Positions 25,649 to 38,375 of a stretch of 64,000 nucleotides of DNA are shown here, in pieces. The stretch lies in the NCBI RefSeq assembly GCF_949628215.1, contig NC_134311.1, positions 59,380,205 through 59,444,204 on the forward strand, written 5' to 3'. A model generated the notes under the pieces. It saw only the letters and a program-made list of their open reading frames with translations, made no database searches and was not told the DNA's origin. A program made the position numbers and the translations under genes. The stretch is from Phalacrocorax aristotelis. Taxonomy: Eukaryota; Chordata; Aves; Suliformes; Phalacrocoracidae. Positions within the stretch are counted from its first letter, which is position 1. Each line of letters starts with the position of its first letter.

Positions 25649-25688
25649 TCACAGAATCACAGAATGGTCAAAGTTGGGAAGGCTCGCA
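25649..25688 (-). mobile_element. CR1 LINE 3'-end fragment
   Basis: The motif TCACAGAATCACAGAATGG followed by an AAGTTGGGAAGG-like stretch is the reverse complement of the CR1 3' terminus. Only about 40 bp remain. Extreme 5' truncation is typical of CR1 insertions. Confidence 0.75.
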
Positions 25689-28600
25689 TTATTAATCATT
25701 AGAAGCAGTTTCTGTCTTGCACATAGAGAAGAACAGATGCTGAAGTAAAGCTTTAAAGTCACTGAACTAATTCCTTTCCTGAAAGTTTTTTTTTCTTGGA
25801 TGCTTGCGAACTGTGCAGAAAAGAAAGCTTAAAATAATACTATATGTTAGACCATACAGGTTTACAGAATAATCCACAGTACATGATATTCTGCAGGTAT
25901 ACATTTCAATGTGTTATATACATGTGGCTATGGGATAGATTTATATAAAACTGAAAGCATTCTCCTCTTTTTGAATATATGTGTTTGAACCACATGCATG
26001 TGTATACCCATAAAAAAAGCATGCCTGTAGCATCAGTTAGCTGAGTAAGTGAAGTTCTTTTTTTGGGCATATTCTTCATTAATTGTAAGTAGGTTGTCCA
26101 GAGCTATGGGATGTGCCTCAAGATTAAAAAAAAAAATTGTTACTGAAGTCTCTAAACCAAATTCTGTAGTCTTTCTTGTACAATTTGGTATTCTTTTTAG
26201 TGTGTGTTCCTGTCAGTACCTCTGCATGGCCATAGCATAAAGCAAAGGGTAAAACATTTGCTAGTGGTGGGTGTTTTCCATCAGCAGCCAAAATACGTGT
26301 TTTTGTGATTACTGAGGAAGGGTTTGGCTGACGTGAGATTAACAGACAAAATAAATCTTTTCTGCATCTGAATAGTAGAATTTCACTACTATTTTCAGTT
26401 TTATTTCAAAAGAAATATGGACATTTATTCTAATACATAACCTATGCTTACCTTGTAGGCCTGAAAACTGTCTTAGGAAGGGGGAAAAGGAGTTTAGCTT
26501 ATTTACAGCAGCAAAACATTTTTAGACAAGTATTCAGCAAAGTAGACAGATACACCATAATATCTGAGTTCAGTGTATTCAGGAGAAGAGATTTGCTGTG
26601 TCAAGTTTCATAGATTTAGCTAAGTCTGGACAGATTTAGCTTTCAAAATATGATGGATTCATCACAGACTGAACTGATCTGTCAAGGGAAATAACATAGG
26701 TAAATCCTTGAATAAAGGTAAAAGAATAAAGCTGCAATTTTTGCTTGAAACTTTAAATAAACAAACAAAAGATTTTTCATTGGCTGGATATTTTGATTAT
26801 TTTTTCTCATTTAAAGGAACCTGTGATCATAAGAAGAAGTAGATAGATCAGATAGATAAACTGTTCTAAGGGAACTAAATACAGAGAGTTATTTATTAGA
26901 TGTGGAGCACCACAGATTGTATGGCTGTATGCAGACGGTTCCAATTGAAAAGAAACTAATTTCTCATCTGCTCTCTTGCTGATAAACTGTAATTGGGGGC
27001 TGATTGAATATGAGGAAACTTTCATTCTTTTCTGCCCAGTCTGACCTGACAGCCTTGGTCATTTCCTGCCGGAGGCTGGAACAGGCTTTCTCAATCATCG
27101 TCAAAATGCATTTAGCTTGCTGAGAAAAAGCACTTGAGTACTATCTTGAAACACTTCTCATTTACTAAGCAAAATGGGATGCTGCACACGAGGGAAGCAT
27201 TTGAAAGGTGGACCAGCATTCTAAATAGGGATTCAGCAGCAGATCATCAATTAATCAATGCCTCTTATTTGATTATTTTTCCAATCTTTTGGGCAAATAT
27301 TGTCCCAAAGTCCTCCGACACCCTCAAAGGCAGGACCTATCACAAATATGTCTCCCACTGTCAAGGAATAGCAAGCAGCTCTGCATAGGCTTCTTGTGTC
27401 ATGCAAATACATCTGAAGCCAAGAAGCAGAAAAATATAAGCTTTATAAGCTTTACTCCTGGCCTTTGCTCCCACCCCAGTTTAAAGGCTGATGGAGAATT
27501 TAATCTCTGCCCCATCCCAGGCAGTGCTAGGCTTTAAGCCATGGTCCGAGATCTGCTGGGGTTTCAGGAAGGCCTTTGCTGAAGCTCACAGTGCCTGAGG
27601 GTGGCACCGGGCTGGTTACCAGGCACAACACCAATATGGGTTGCCAGCTGGCTGCCAGCAGCCAAGGGGGAGCAATGCAGTTACAGGAGAGGTGGAACTA
27701 CACTGACCACTAAGGAAGTTTGTGCTGATGCTGAGCTCCCTCTGCTCTGGTCCTGCTCTGGTTACACAGCCCACTCTCCCCAAGCTCTTGATCCCAAGAT
27801 GTGACTGCAAGTGCTTACCTTTCTTTTTGTGTTTCGTGGCCATGTCTTCACTCCCATGCTGTAACACAAGAAGAGTGCTTGTGTTGTTTGGAAAAGAAAC
27901 AGGACTGAACAGATTTTACAATGTCTTAAACCCACTGGAAAGTACACAGAGTTGTCCTATGACATCCAGTCTTGGAATTTTGTAAGTGCTCTTCTGAGCT
28001 AATGAGCTCTTCCTTCAACATGAAAAACAATGTATTGAAGACAGGAGAGACAAGTGGCATTAGGGTCTCAGGACACACAGCAGTGTGCAGTGGTGCTACC
28101 AAAAGAAGTAATTTTGGGGACGTTTGTCTACACCTTTGGAGACTGCAGCTGAGTTCAAGCTCTCTCTTGCTACTTTTCAATTCCTAAGAGGTAATACAGC
28201 AGCTTAATTTTTACTGTCCTTTTTTGAATTTCTAAATGTTACTCTTTATTAACATTAGTCTTCTTGATGATTGACCTGATCTGCAGGTCGTCTTGATACT
28301 AGTTTTGTAAAATGACCCAATCTGCAGAGGGTTCAGACTGAAATAAAGTTTTGATTGTAACAACATTTTGTGTCATCGTTCCACTGAGCATCACCAAAGA
28401 ATCTGTCTCTCCCCATAAACATGGTTGGATGGCACCATGCCTCCTGCTTCCTCTTCAGTTTTCTTTATTTGCCCTTTTTGAGCCTATTCCAATATTTGGT
28501 AAAACCACAGCACCATTTGTTTTTACTTCACATAGCTTTGCATTAAGCCTTTTATGAACTCTTAACTGCTTCACTCATGCCTTTCCCAAGTTTGGGACTT

Positions 28601-31600
28601 CCTGCCACGTAAAATACCCTGCTGTTCTATCAAAAAACACTTGCAAAAATCCATCTGTTCCATAAAGAAATACATTATCGTTAAACACTGTACTTTCTTG
28701 CTCTGCCCTGTTATTAGAGAGACTGTATTATACAAGCTTTATCCTTAAATCAAAGGGAGAGGTTTAATTGTATTTGCCTTCCATTTACTATCTACAGCAA
28801 AGCATCGTGTGTGCTTATGTTGCCCATAAATACCATGTAATACAGTTTTCTTTAGCAATGCTTTATAGTGACTAATTGGGAAAGTAATTACTCAAACTCA
28901 GTGAGAAGAGCTGTGGCAATTTATTCACATCTTTATGCATAGCAGATAATACTTGAGCTTCCATTAGCTGCAGGAGCACAAAGAATTTTAGAAGCTTGGT
29001 GTTGTGTGTATTGTTCACTTAGACTTGAGACTGAGTCATAAAAACATGCATTTTGAAGAGGAGGTATCTGAGTAGAGCTGGAGGGATGATCTATATGTTT
29101 CATCAGCTTGCTCTATTCTAATAAATGTCACGTTGTACTGTACCATAATGTGTAAAATTTATTCAAAGACGGAAGCAAGCTGGAGGACATGAACCTAGAT
29201 TAAGAACACATTTAGATAACTCGAAAGAAAACTGGATAAATAATTACTGACACTGAACAGAATATGGTCCGTCTAGAGCTTAAGATTACCAGTATGCACC
29301 GAGGGAGGGTGTGGGAGAAGGCATAAAGGGCCCTGGATGTTGCCTCTTCTTTTGTATTTTAGAAATAAGACAGATCAAACTATTCTCTAGAGATATCTGA
29401 TAGGGAGAAAATTTACACTTCAGCAACATTCTCGTCCAATGAAGATTTGATATGAAAATTTTGTTTTCTTAAATTTTGCAAATTTCTATTGCTATGATTG
29501 CTAAGATGTACACATTAAAAAACATACCATAGTTCAAACATGGACGTTAAGTCAAGAATAGAAAATATACATTTGTGGTTCAAAAGTTATTTTTGTAAGC
29601 ATGTGACTGTTTGGCCCTTCAAGTCTGCCTGGTTGTCTCTGGGCTAATTAACACCTGATAATGCTATCTTCTGGGTAGGAGTGATTCTGATAGGGATACA
29701 TGCAGGGGCAGGAAAATCAGAAGCAATTAAAACACTCATTTTTACTATCAGTAGCCCCATGGGAGATCAAGCTGCAGGCTGCCCAGGCTGACCTCACCAC
29801 CTCTGAAGTTTTCACCAACTTCAGCAGAAAACATACATCCTTACCCACTTTGAGATTTTCTTATATGAAAACATCCAAGGGTTTATCACACAAAAAAATC
29901 CAGGACAAAAACAAAATCACATTCCTTAAACTTGCAGGCCTCTTCTGAGCAGCATCTCCCTCCATGAGCCCTGATGCTCATGTTTCCTAGAGCACCATTT
30001 AGCCCCGTGAATGTATGTTCTACTCCAAGAAGTTGGTGTTATTTATTGGTCTTACAATGAATTGTGAGCACTGTGTTTTCATACAAAGGATGTGAGGAAC
30101 CTTGCTGTTTAAGACTCTTATCTGGTTTGGCATTAAGGAATTAATTTCCATTCTAACCCAGCTGCTTCTCAGTGGCTGACTGCCCTTTGCTATGGTGGAA
30201 TAATAGATCAAGACAGTCACATATGTACAGTTGAATTTCTTTCAACCAAACAGTGTCATTTTATGAAAAAAATGATACCACTGTTATTTAATGCCTCATA
30301 CCCCTTCATTTAAAACATTGTGCTGCTGCCAGAATTGTGGTCTAAAATAGATTGACTACAGCAAAAAGAATTTTGAGTTCTCACTTTTCTTGTTAGAGAA
30401 ACCTGTCTTTGAGGACTTTGTGGTATATGGGCAATGCCAGAAAAACAGGTCCTTTTTAGCTGTGATTTTCCATTTTGCAAAACTTGAGTATATCATTTGC
30501 TCTATTATTTAACTAATTTTTTACTTTTAACTTGTAAATAAAAGAGGCTGTTAGGTACATATTACCATAGTGGAAGTCACCATTAAAACTTAAGTCCACC
30601 TAATTGTCAGTTATGTTACTACTGTACTGCTTAGCTGAAACCACTATTTCATCTGTACATATTCCTGCTATGGAACCTTGTTATCAAAGGAGCCTCTGGC
30701 CCGTCATTTATGGGTCATGCTCATGTTTCTGCATGACAAGGATTCAGTACAACAAACTACAGACAGTTTCTGAGATTTATGTTTGATTTTCCTTGAAATA
30801 GCCAATGTAAGCTAGATGCATAAGCCTGTTACTCTAATATATGTGTGATGCTTTCCCAGTCTGTGGGTGATCCTTTTCTATACCATTCATGATGGGAGGG
30901 AAATGACAAGAAAAGTTGTAGCTCCAAAATTAATATATGTATTAGTAGGATTGTAAGAAATATATGTATTTCTTCACAAACATGTTTACTAAAATACTGT
31001 TATTTTTCTGTAAATACAGCATATTTTTACTGTACATAAGCTTTTTTTGGGTGGGAGAATATGATGGAAAGCTATCTGCACATTAACTGTCATTTCAGAA
31101 TGTCTCTTGAAAGCAATCCCTTAAATCTCTGATGATATCTTTCTGACAGGCTTATAATCTCTGCAAATTGTTGGTAAGAGCAGCAAACAAACCTGTCAGC
31201 AATTCTGTCTCTCAGTGGTCTAATCTGAAGGAGTGTGCCAAGTGCTGGAGGAAACTAAGAAGCTGCAAATAGCTTGTATTATAGCAACTGATAACATACA
31301 CACTGTGGTGATGCAGAAGCATCTGCTAATGCTTAATGCTGCCCATGACTGAGAAGGTTAGACAATTTTGATGCTGGAAGTGCCTTGTATTTTACCAAAA
31401 TTGGAACAGTCACTTCCAAAAGGAATGGAGGACTTGTGCAAAAACCAACACTTATGCCACTGACTGTCCATCCCTTGGTCCTACCATTTGGAGGAGGAGT
31501 CACAGAGTGTGGCTGTGGGCGGGGTCTGTGTTGCCTACAAGGGCTTTTCTACACACAAGGCTCTGCTGTGTCACGTGCTCCTTGCCTCCCCAGTGGAATC

Positions 31601-33479
31601 ACCATGTGTTAACCCCCATCCTGCTCTGGCCCTATGCATGGGGCATAGCACCTGATGGGTTGTCAGTGAAGCCAGAGAACTGGAGATGGCTTGTGAGATC
31701 CTAGATGGAGGCTACTGCACTGCATTAAAGGTCTGAGAGATGCAGGTGTCCTGGTAGGGCACCAAGTAAACAACATGAAATCAAATGCAGGAGATCACAC
31801 AGGCCTGCAGTAGTCTGCACAGATGTCAAAAGAAATCTATCCACCTCTGGGTAAGTTTCAAAGGCTAGAGAAACCTGGATTCCTTTTTTATACCATTATC
31901 AGGGTTCTCAAGCCATTTGCTTAAAAAAAGCTACAGGACAAAAATGAATGGCTTTTGAATCTCCATATAAGCAAAAAGGTAAGGCAGGCTCCAGTGTCTG
32001 GGACCCATGGGCTCCAATATGTGCTAATGGTCACGAGGACCCTCACCTGAGCCTCCATCCAAGCTCCATGCCCCTGGGTCTGGAAGCCCCATTTCAGCTC
32101 AGGCCCAATCTGTGCCTAAGCTTCATTAGGTACGTCCCTGTCTCTAGCTCTGCCTGCTGCATGGGTCTTGGACACGCTTGTGGGTAGCTTGTTTCCTGGG
32201 TTGGCCCCAGGCATATGTTGACATTTGTCTCCAGTCCTGCTTGTAGCCCTGTTGGCAGGATGGACTCTGGACAAATGCCTTGCCTTCAGTCCTGTCTTTG
32301 GTATCACATCCTTTTGCTCCTGACTGACCTCCTTGCTCTGTCCAGGACTGTTGTTGGATCCTGTCACTAGCATACAGCTCTGCACGACATGGACAGCTCC
32401 TGTGGGACTGTGCCCTGTAGGTGAAGGTATGTCCTGTGCTGGGGTTGCCCTTGGCTCCTGGCTTACCTGCACTTAGGAAGCAGCAACCCTTGCTGCTCCT
32501 TCCCATGCAGCTTCAAAGCTTTGTATACATTGTAAGTGTAGCATGTGTCCTGAGTTTGTATACACAACTACTCTGAAAGCATAGGCAAATTATATTTTGG
32601 CTATTGAAACAGCCAGTTAGAAATGTAAGCCATCCATTTGCATGTGCCATAACCAGTAATCGAATGCAACATTCAGTGTATCGCGGGACATCTGCCAATG
32701 TCCTTGAGGCTTGAAGAGTGGAGATGGCCAGGTCTGTTGTCTCTGCTGAATGTGGAAGGCGGACTATTTCTTTTCATCAGCGACTTTTTTCTCCTTGTAG
32801 CAACCCTGTTGTCATTTCTATGTTGGAACACTGCAAAGCTTAGTGTATTAGCCATAGTCTCCACAGTACCCAGGCTCTACCTCTTTCCCATGGTGGTGGT
32901 CTGACATTTGCAATCGTTAGGCACTGTTACAATCAGCTGAGCTGTTTGAACTAAAAAGCTTCTCATAAACAGAGTAAGCTTGTCTCTGGTGATACAGCCC
33001 CCCGGGGCACTCTGAGATCTCAGGATAAGCCATGCCTGCTTTGGGAAAAAACCTCCCATTGTGCTGTTATCTTAGTCACAAGTGCAGTGACTTGAGTGTC
33101 AGGCACTCCCTGGCCACACCTGGGCCATCTGCTGCCTGAATTGTATAACAGAATGACTCAGCACCTGTTGTGGCCAGAATGGGAAATACTGACCAAAGCC
33201 AGTCATCTCAAGATCCTATAAACAGCGATCCAAGAGGGAGAACTTTTGAGCTCTCTAGGACTGCAGCGGGCTGTGTGACCCAGCATCTTCCCCCTGAGCT
33301 GGGACACCTCTTGGGGTAGATTTCATGAGGATTGAAGGGTGGTCGGTCAGCGATTTCGAGGGGACTCAAAGGCCTGAATTCGCAAGATTCACTGACTGTC
33401 CATTGATGAATGCCAGCACGTAGTAGTGAATAATTAATGAAACTGACTAAAAGGGAAATTTTAATCACAGGTCAACCTC
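25689..33479. other. repeat-poor non-coding desert
   Basis: No gene, RNA or mobile element is recognised. The segment around 28780-29000 contains clustered TAATT motifs and no repeat signature, so it is a weak candidate for conserved regulatory DNA. The open frames at 31.4-32.5 kb are short and lack family motifs. Confidence 0.45.
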
Positions 33480-33506
33480 TGTGTGTGTGTGTGCGCACAC
33501 ATGCGC
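33480..33506. repeat. (TG)n/(CA)n inverted microsatellite
   Basis: A TG run passes directly into GCGCACACATGCGC, giving alternating purine-pyrimidine DNA with Z-forming and weak hairpin potential. Confidence 0.7.
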
Positions 33507-34189
33507 AATTTTATTTAGAGCTGTTTGTTGGTCTGTCTGTGTATGTGAGTGATTTGATTTAAACCCCACCTGTGCATATAACCCAGCTGTACGTTTCGGG
33601 TGACTGTGGACATTCTCAAATTTTAACTAAGTTGCTACGTTGATTGCAGCATATTTCACTGAACCGCTGTTAAACTGGCTGATGCTTAAGAATTATACAA
33701 CTCAATTTTGTGTTATATCTCAAAACTATTAATAAATCCTAAATTGCTGCTAGGCCAAAAGTGTGTAAAAAATCTTATTCTGTGACAATTTGGTGTAGTT
33801 AGCAGGATGGCAAGTAGTGTTGCCAATTACTTATGAAAGCACGGTATTAATCTGAACCGGTGATATCCCTGAGAAAATGGAATTTTTGGAACTGTCTGCT
33901 AAAGACATGACAATGAACTATGAAAGCCTGGCAAAACAGAAGTTGAGGGCCAGAGATGGAAACTGAGAGATAGAGAAGCACCTGTTTTATGACTATATCC
34001 TTGAGGAGAGCTGAGAGACTGATCAAAGCAAACATCCCTCCTCAGAAGGTGCTGAGAACAGGGTGATAAAGTGTATAGTCAAGAAGAACAACTACATTGT
34101 TTTAGTTCTTATCTACATCCCCGAGTGCCAAGCAGGGAAACTATCTTATTATAATACTAAAAATCAGGCCCATAGTACGTCCTTAATCT

Positions 34190-34450
34190 ATGAGCATGTG
34201 TGGTAGAAGTGGGCTGTACTATTACATCCAAGAGAGAAAGAAATTAACGAATTATTAGCTGAGGCATGTGAATATTAGCTGTGATTGACAGATTTAACTG
34301 TATAAATGCCTTGTAGTTTCTCGGTGCAGTGTGCTAGCTTTGTGGGTTACCACCTAGCACCAATCTTTGCACAAAAATTAATGAAATAAAATACCTCCGC
34401 TCTGTGTGTAGTTTGGCATTTTGCACACTGGATGAATGAACCCGCTTTTT
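34190..34450 (+). mobile_element. 3' part of an endogenous retrovirus LTR (element a)
   Basis: The segment has a plausible TATA box (TATAAA, 34301-34306) and a poly(A) signal (AATAAA, 34385-34390) about 80 nt later, followed by a U5-like stretch. A gag-like frame begins immediately downstream, near 34470. This order (U3-R-U5-gag) marks it as the 5' LTR of a + strand provirus. The 5' limit of the LTR could not be placed, and the 3' limit is between about 34427 and 34458. Confidence 0.6.
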
Positions 34451-34469
34451 GGGATAATGCCCTGGCTTT

Positions 34470-34776
34470 GCAAGAGAATGGACCCATGATAAGTGGTATA
34501 ATTGGCAAGCAGTAGAGAAGCAGTTAAATCCTGCAAGGAGTTTGACTAAAGATGGGAAAGATTAAGGTATAATCTGCAAAATTTTGGGAAGATGCTTAGA
34601 AGCTGCATATGGAGAAAGAGGGGAAACAACCTGTAAAATGCAAGATCTGCAGGATGCAATAGGGGGACATAAAACTAATGAACTGCTGCTATCGGTAAAA
34701 ATACAACTGCAAAAACAACTTCAGGAAGCTCAACTGAAAGTGTCACTGAAAACGGGAATAAAACTCATAACACCAA
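34470..34776 (+). pseudogene. retroviral gag N-terminal remnant (element a)
   Basis: A reading frame downstream of the LTR encodes a Trp-rich start and then a charged, coiled-coil-like stretch (heptads around MQDLQDAIGG and KQLQEAQLK). It resembles the N-terminal part of avian endogenous retroviral Gag. A TAA at 34564-34566 interrupts the frame. The frame is then cut at 34776 by an LTR inserted in the opposite orientation. Non-functional. Confidence 0.6.
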
Positions 34777-35320
34777 TGTAGCGTTAAAAGGCAGGCATTC
34801 TTTATTCATGGCACTGGATGTACGGGGGATCGCTCCTCCTAATGTGCATACCTTACACACCTTTCCCTTGTGATTTATATAGACCAAAAATATACACATT
34901 CATCTTATCCATACATATTCAGTATTATTCTTTTTGGTGATTGGAACAAGCTTGCTCGCTTCACGTGTAAATTACTGTGCAGGCTCAGATGTCCTTTCCC
35001 ATTGTTCTCTTTTGAGTAGGTGGTATTACTTGGGTCCGACGTCCATGAGTTGGTGGTCATGATCTCCCCCTGCCGGAATTACCTTTTACCTACTTGGCTC
35101 TTAATCTTGGCTGTCCTGGCCAGTTTTCTCAGTCCACTACACGAAACCACATTTTGTCATCCTTTTCTGACAGAAGCACATTGTCTGTTGTTTCATTCAC
35201 ATTAATGTTTACCTAGGGACTAAAATATAGATCAAAGAATACACTGATTGGTATACTCCATGTCCCCAGACTTAATGTCCAGTTGGATAGGGCTGTACAA
35301 GGAGTATAGCAACATCCATG
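34777..35320 (-). mobile_element. solo LTR inserted in gag, minus orientation
   Basis: Read on the minus strand, the segment has a TATA box (TATATAAAT near 34870-34880), a poly(A) signal (AATAAA near 34799-34804) and a U5-like end finishing ...CGCTACA at 34777. Its sequence differs from the other LTR families in the window. The right boundary is approximate: gag-like coding resumes by about 35345, but no clean target-site duplication was found. No internal retroviral sequence accompanies it, so it is most likely a solo LTR. Confidence 0.65.
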
Positions 35321-36335
35321 GTTGGTTAATTCCATCACTCTGGTTACAAAAGAACAAAGTTAGGAGAAAGTGTTGAAATTATGTTAATGCAAACTGAAAA
35401 ACCCCCGGACATAGTTCAAATCAGAAAACTGGTAGTATCCCCTGAAGGCTGGGACAGTAATATTTGGAACCATTCTGATAATAACAGCTCAGATGAGGAC
35501 AACCCCCTTTATCCTCCTGAACCTCCTCAGTTTACAACCAGACCCATTATAAAAACTGAGCTGCAAACAGGTCCACAGGGAGAGAGAGGTCCAAGTACTC
35601 GCAAAACAGTCCCATTCAACCCAATTTAGATGGCTAAGTTGCAAGAACATTATGGCTGTAAGCCATTAGAAACTGGAACTGAATACCTATGTATTGAATT
35701 TCTTTATGGAAGACTTAGAATTTTACTGAATGCTGGTAAGGTTAGTGGCTACTGGGGCCCTGGTGTCTTTCTGAGTGCTGCCCCGAACAATCACCCCTCA
35801 ATAACAAGTAGCGTGGCTTACTGGGCTGGTGGAATAGATATACTGGAATAGATATACTGGAGAGGAGAGCTTTTGTTAATACCCATTAGATCTTTGGATG
35901 AGCTCTCTATTATAAAAGTTGTCTGTATGAAGGCCATGCATGAGAGTAGTTCCCTTGATGTTCCCATCTTGGCAACTGTAGACTATGTTACATTAAAGCC
36001 ATTAATAAAGAGACCCCCTGCCATGCTCAAACCTAATCTTATTGCAAAACAGATGAGATCAAGAGGAACACAGATTTTAATGCCCTCTTAACCATAAGGG
36101 ATGTTGTTGGTGATGAAGATGACCAGGAAGCTACCTTGCTTCAAAGAAACCTCCCCACTTGAGCAGGACTAGCGCATGATATCATAAATCATGGATGAGA
36201 AATGGGATGGGGTTGTATGTCCAGTGGAACAAAAAATATAGGTCAGAATGTTAGACAGGTTAAGCAAATGCCTCAGAGTGAATCTTAAGAGGGATCCATC
36301 AACAATCGAGGGCCCAGGGAGAGGTAGTCTACTGT
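35321..36335 (+). pseudogene. retroviral gag remnant, central and C-terminal part (element a)
   Basis: Gag-like coding resumes after the inserted LTR. An open frame at 35381-35629 has an acidic, Pro-rich linker (YPPEPPQFTTRP). A second at 35630-35851 contains the YWGPGVFLS stretch, and a third at 35873-36091 has a capsid-type PLIKRPP motif. The three are separated by stops and frame changes. A 15-bp unit is duplicated in tandem near 35831-35860, at one of these breaks. A basic stretch to about 36335 may be the nucleocapsid remnant. No pro, pol or 3' LTR of this element follows: at about 36336 the sequence switches to a minus-strand RT fragment. Non-functional. Confidence 0.65.
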
Positions 36336-36368
36336 TAGCCTCCACTCTCCATTAGAATTCTGCATTAG
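36336..36368 (-). pseudogene. reverse transcriptase fragment of element b (left piece)
   Basis: The minus strand encodes an N-terminal retroviral RT motif of the SNGEWRLTVDY type directly outside LTR A. The preceding RT residues are found on the other side of the nested provirus, ending at 38873. This shows that one RT gene was split by the insertion of 36369-38872. Beyond about 36336 the RT coding is lost and element a begins. Confidence 0.6.
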
Positions 36369-36838
36369 TGTCATGGTTTAGCTGGTAACTCAGCCCCACA
36401 CAGTCTGGTAGATGGGGGAGAGAATCAGAAGGGTAACGCTCGTGGGTTGGGATAAGAACAGTTTAATAATTTAAAATAAAAGAAACAACAACAGAAATGC
36501 AATGTAAAGGAGAACAACGAGAGGCGCGAAACCCAGGCAGGGCGATAAAAGGAGGGGGGAGAGGGATGAACCACTGAAACAAACCGCGGACGACGCAGCC
36601 ACTCACCACCCGCCGACCTGATGCCGACCCCGAGCCGCAACTGCCCCCCCTTAATATACTGGCCATGGTGTCACATGGTAGGGAATGAACCTGCCATTGG
36701 CCAGTCGGGGTCAGCCGCCCCCACCGTGGCCCCACCCCTCTCAGTCCCCCGCCTATGGGGCAGAGGGTGGGAAGCTGGAAAGGTAGCTGACCCCCCACGG
36801 TGAGGAGAATTAACCCCTTCTCAGCCAAAACCAGCACG
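36369..36838 (-). mobile_element. 3' LTR of nested provirus (element c), LTR A
   Basis: About 470 bp, minus orientation. It reads TGTCATGGTTTAGC at its left end and ends ...CCAGCACG, the complement of the TGTGCTGG start seen in sister copies, with the T changed. It shares the TTAATTCTCCTCACC block, the GTTTGTTTCAG region and the ACTGTTCTTATCCC U5 stretch with the copies at 38376, 43889 and 56291. It lacks about 25 bp found in LTR B near the U5 end. Confidence 0.9.
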
Positions 36839-38350
36839 TTCTCCACCCCTTATTTACATTTACACCATTTACACCATGTCCATACCATCCAATACAACCT
36901 TACCAACCACCACCCCTCCCCTTCCCATCCTTTGACATAATGCACAGACATCGTTCCCTTAGTGTATGGACCTTCCCTGTAAAATGTCCATTCAAATGTC
37001 CATTGAGCTCACCCAGTCCATGACTCTGGGCTCCATCTGTCGTATCAGTCTTTCAGGGTGGGAGAGATGGTCTGTGGCGTTGGGTTGCTGCATACCGAGT
37101 CAGTCACTGTTCCATCACTGCTGTGCTTTGCTTGTTTCACAGTTTATCTTCCATGGCTTGGGAGGCTTGTACTCTGATATCATTGATACAATACAGAGGT
37201 GACACACAATATTGTACAGCAGTTTGCATTGTGCCATTCAGTTCATTGGCTGTTTTCACCCAAAATCAAATCCCCTTGAGGCAAACATGGGATTTCTCCA
37301 TCCTCCCGCATCACCCACCAAGTGCACACAGGCCCTCGAGCAAAAGCAATCCCACGAATGGGTTTGCCTTTGCTGGAGGCAGGAAGAACCCAGACTGTTT
37401 TGCCCAGCATACTTTTTGTGTGCACTACAGGGACTCTATCCCCTTCCACAGTATGTAGGATTTCTGACTGGGCAGGGCCAGCTTGGTTGGCAGATCCCCT
37501 TGTGTTGACTAACCACGTGGCTTTTGCTAAATGTGTATCCCAGTGCTTGAATGTCCCACCCCCCCATTGCTCTCAGTGTAGTTTTTAACAGTCCATTGTA
37601 TCGTTCAATTTTCCCAGAGGCTGGTGCGTGACAGGGGATGTGATACACCCACTCAATGCCGTGCTCTTTGGCCCAGGTGTCCATGCAGTTATTTCGGCAA
37701 TGAGTCCCGTTGCCTGACTCAATTCTCTCTGGGGTGCCATGTCGCCACAGGACTTGTTTTTCGAGGCCCAGGATAGTGTTCCAGGCAGTGACGTGGGGCA
37801 CGGGGTATGTTTCCAGCCAGCCAGTCGTTGTTTCTACTATGGTAAGCACACGGTGTTTGCCTTGGTGCGTTTGTGGGAGTGTGATATAGTCAATTTGCCA
37901 GGCCTCCCCATATTTATATTTCAGCCATCGTCCCCCATACCACAGAGGCTTTACCCGCTTTGCTTGCTTGATTGCAGCGCATGTGTCACATTCGTGGATA
38001 ACCTGTGCAATAACATCCATGGTCAAGTCCACCCCTCAATCACGAGCCCACCTGTATGTTGCATCCCTCCCTTGATGGCCTGAGGTGTTATGGGCCCACT
38101 GAGCTAGAAATAATTCACCCTTATGTTGCCAGTCCAGATCCACCTCAGCCACTTCAATCTTGGCAGCTTGATCCACCTGTTGGTTGTTTCGATGTTCTTC
38201 AGTGGCCCGACTCTTGGGGACGTGAGCGTCCACATGATGTACCTTTACAACCAGGTTCTCTACCCGGGCAGCAATAGCTTGCCACAATGCAGCAGCCCAG
38301 ATGGGTTTGCCTCTGCGCTGCCAGTTGCTTTCCTTCCACTGCTGTAACAA
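36839..38350 (-). pseudogene. RNase H - integrase remnant of element c
   Basis: Minus-strand pol fragment. About 38350-38036 encodes the end of RNase H and the start of integrase with the His pair (HNTSGH). It is followed by an in-frame TGA where the next codons continue the same frame, consistent with CGA-to-TGA decay. The frame at 38032-37436 carries the zinc-finger Cys pair (HECDTC) and the integrase core: D48, then ESGNGT at 105-110, where the second catalytic Asp is Gly107, then E143 in SGKIERYNG, with the usual 35-residue D-E spacing. A further frame at 37449-37243 holds the integrase C-terminal domain. A short purine stretch precedes LTR A. No env was recognised. Non-functional. Confidence 0.85.
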
Positions 38351-38368
38351 GCCCCACGTTGGGTGCCA
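38351..38368 (-). other. tRNA-Lys-type primer binding site of element c
   Basis: Eighteen nucleotides next to LTR B, on the minus strand, match the complement of the tRNA-Lys(1,2) 3' end with one mismatch (TGGCACCC instead of TGGCGCCC). It is 7 nt from the LTR edge. RNase H coding follows directly, with no gag between. Confidence 0.75.
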
Positions 38369-38375
38369 AAAAGAC

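Noticed and set aside
32144..32506. Overlapping minus-strand frames of about 120 codons
   Set aside because: Two frames overlap in different phases with no family resemblance, so neither is supported as a gene.
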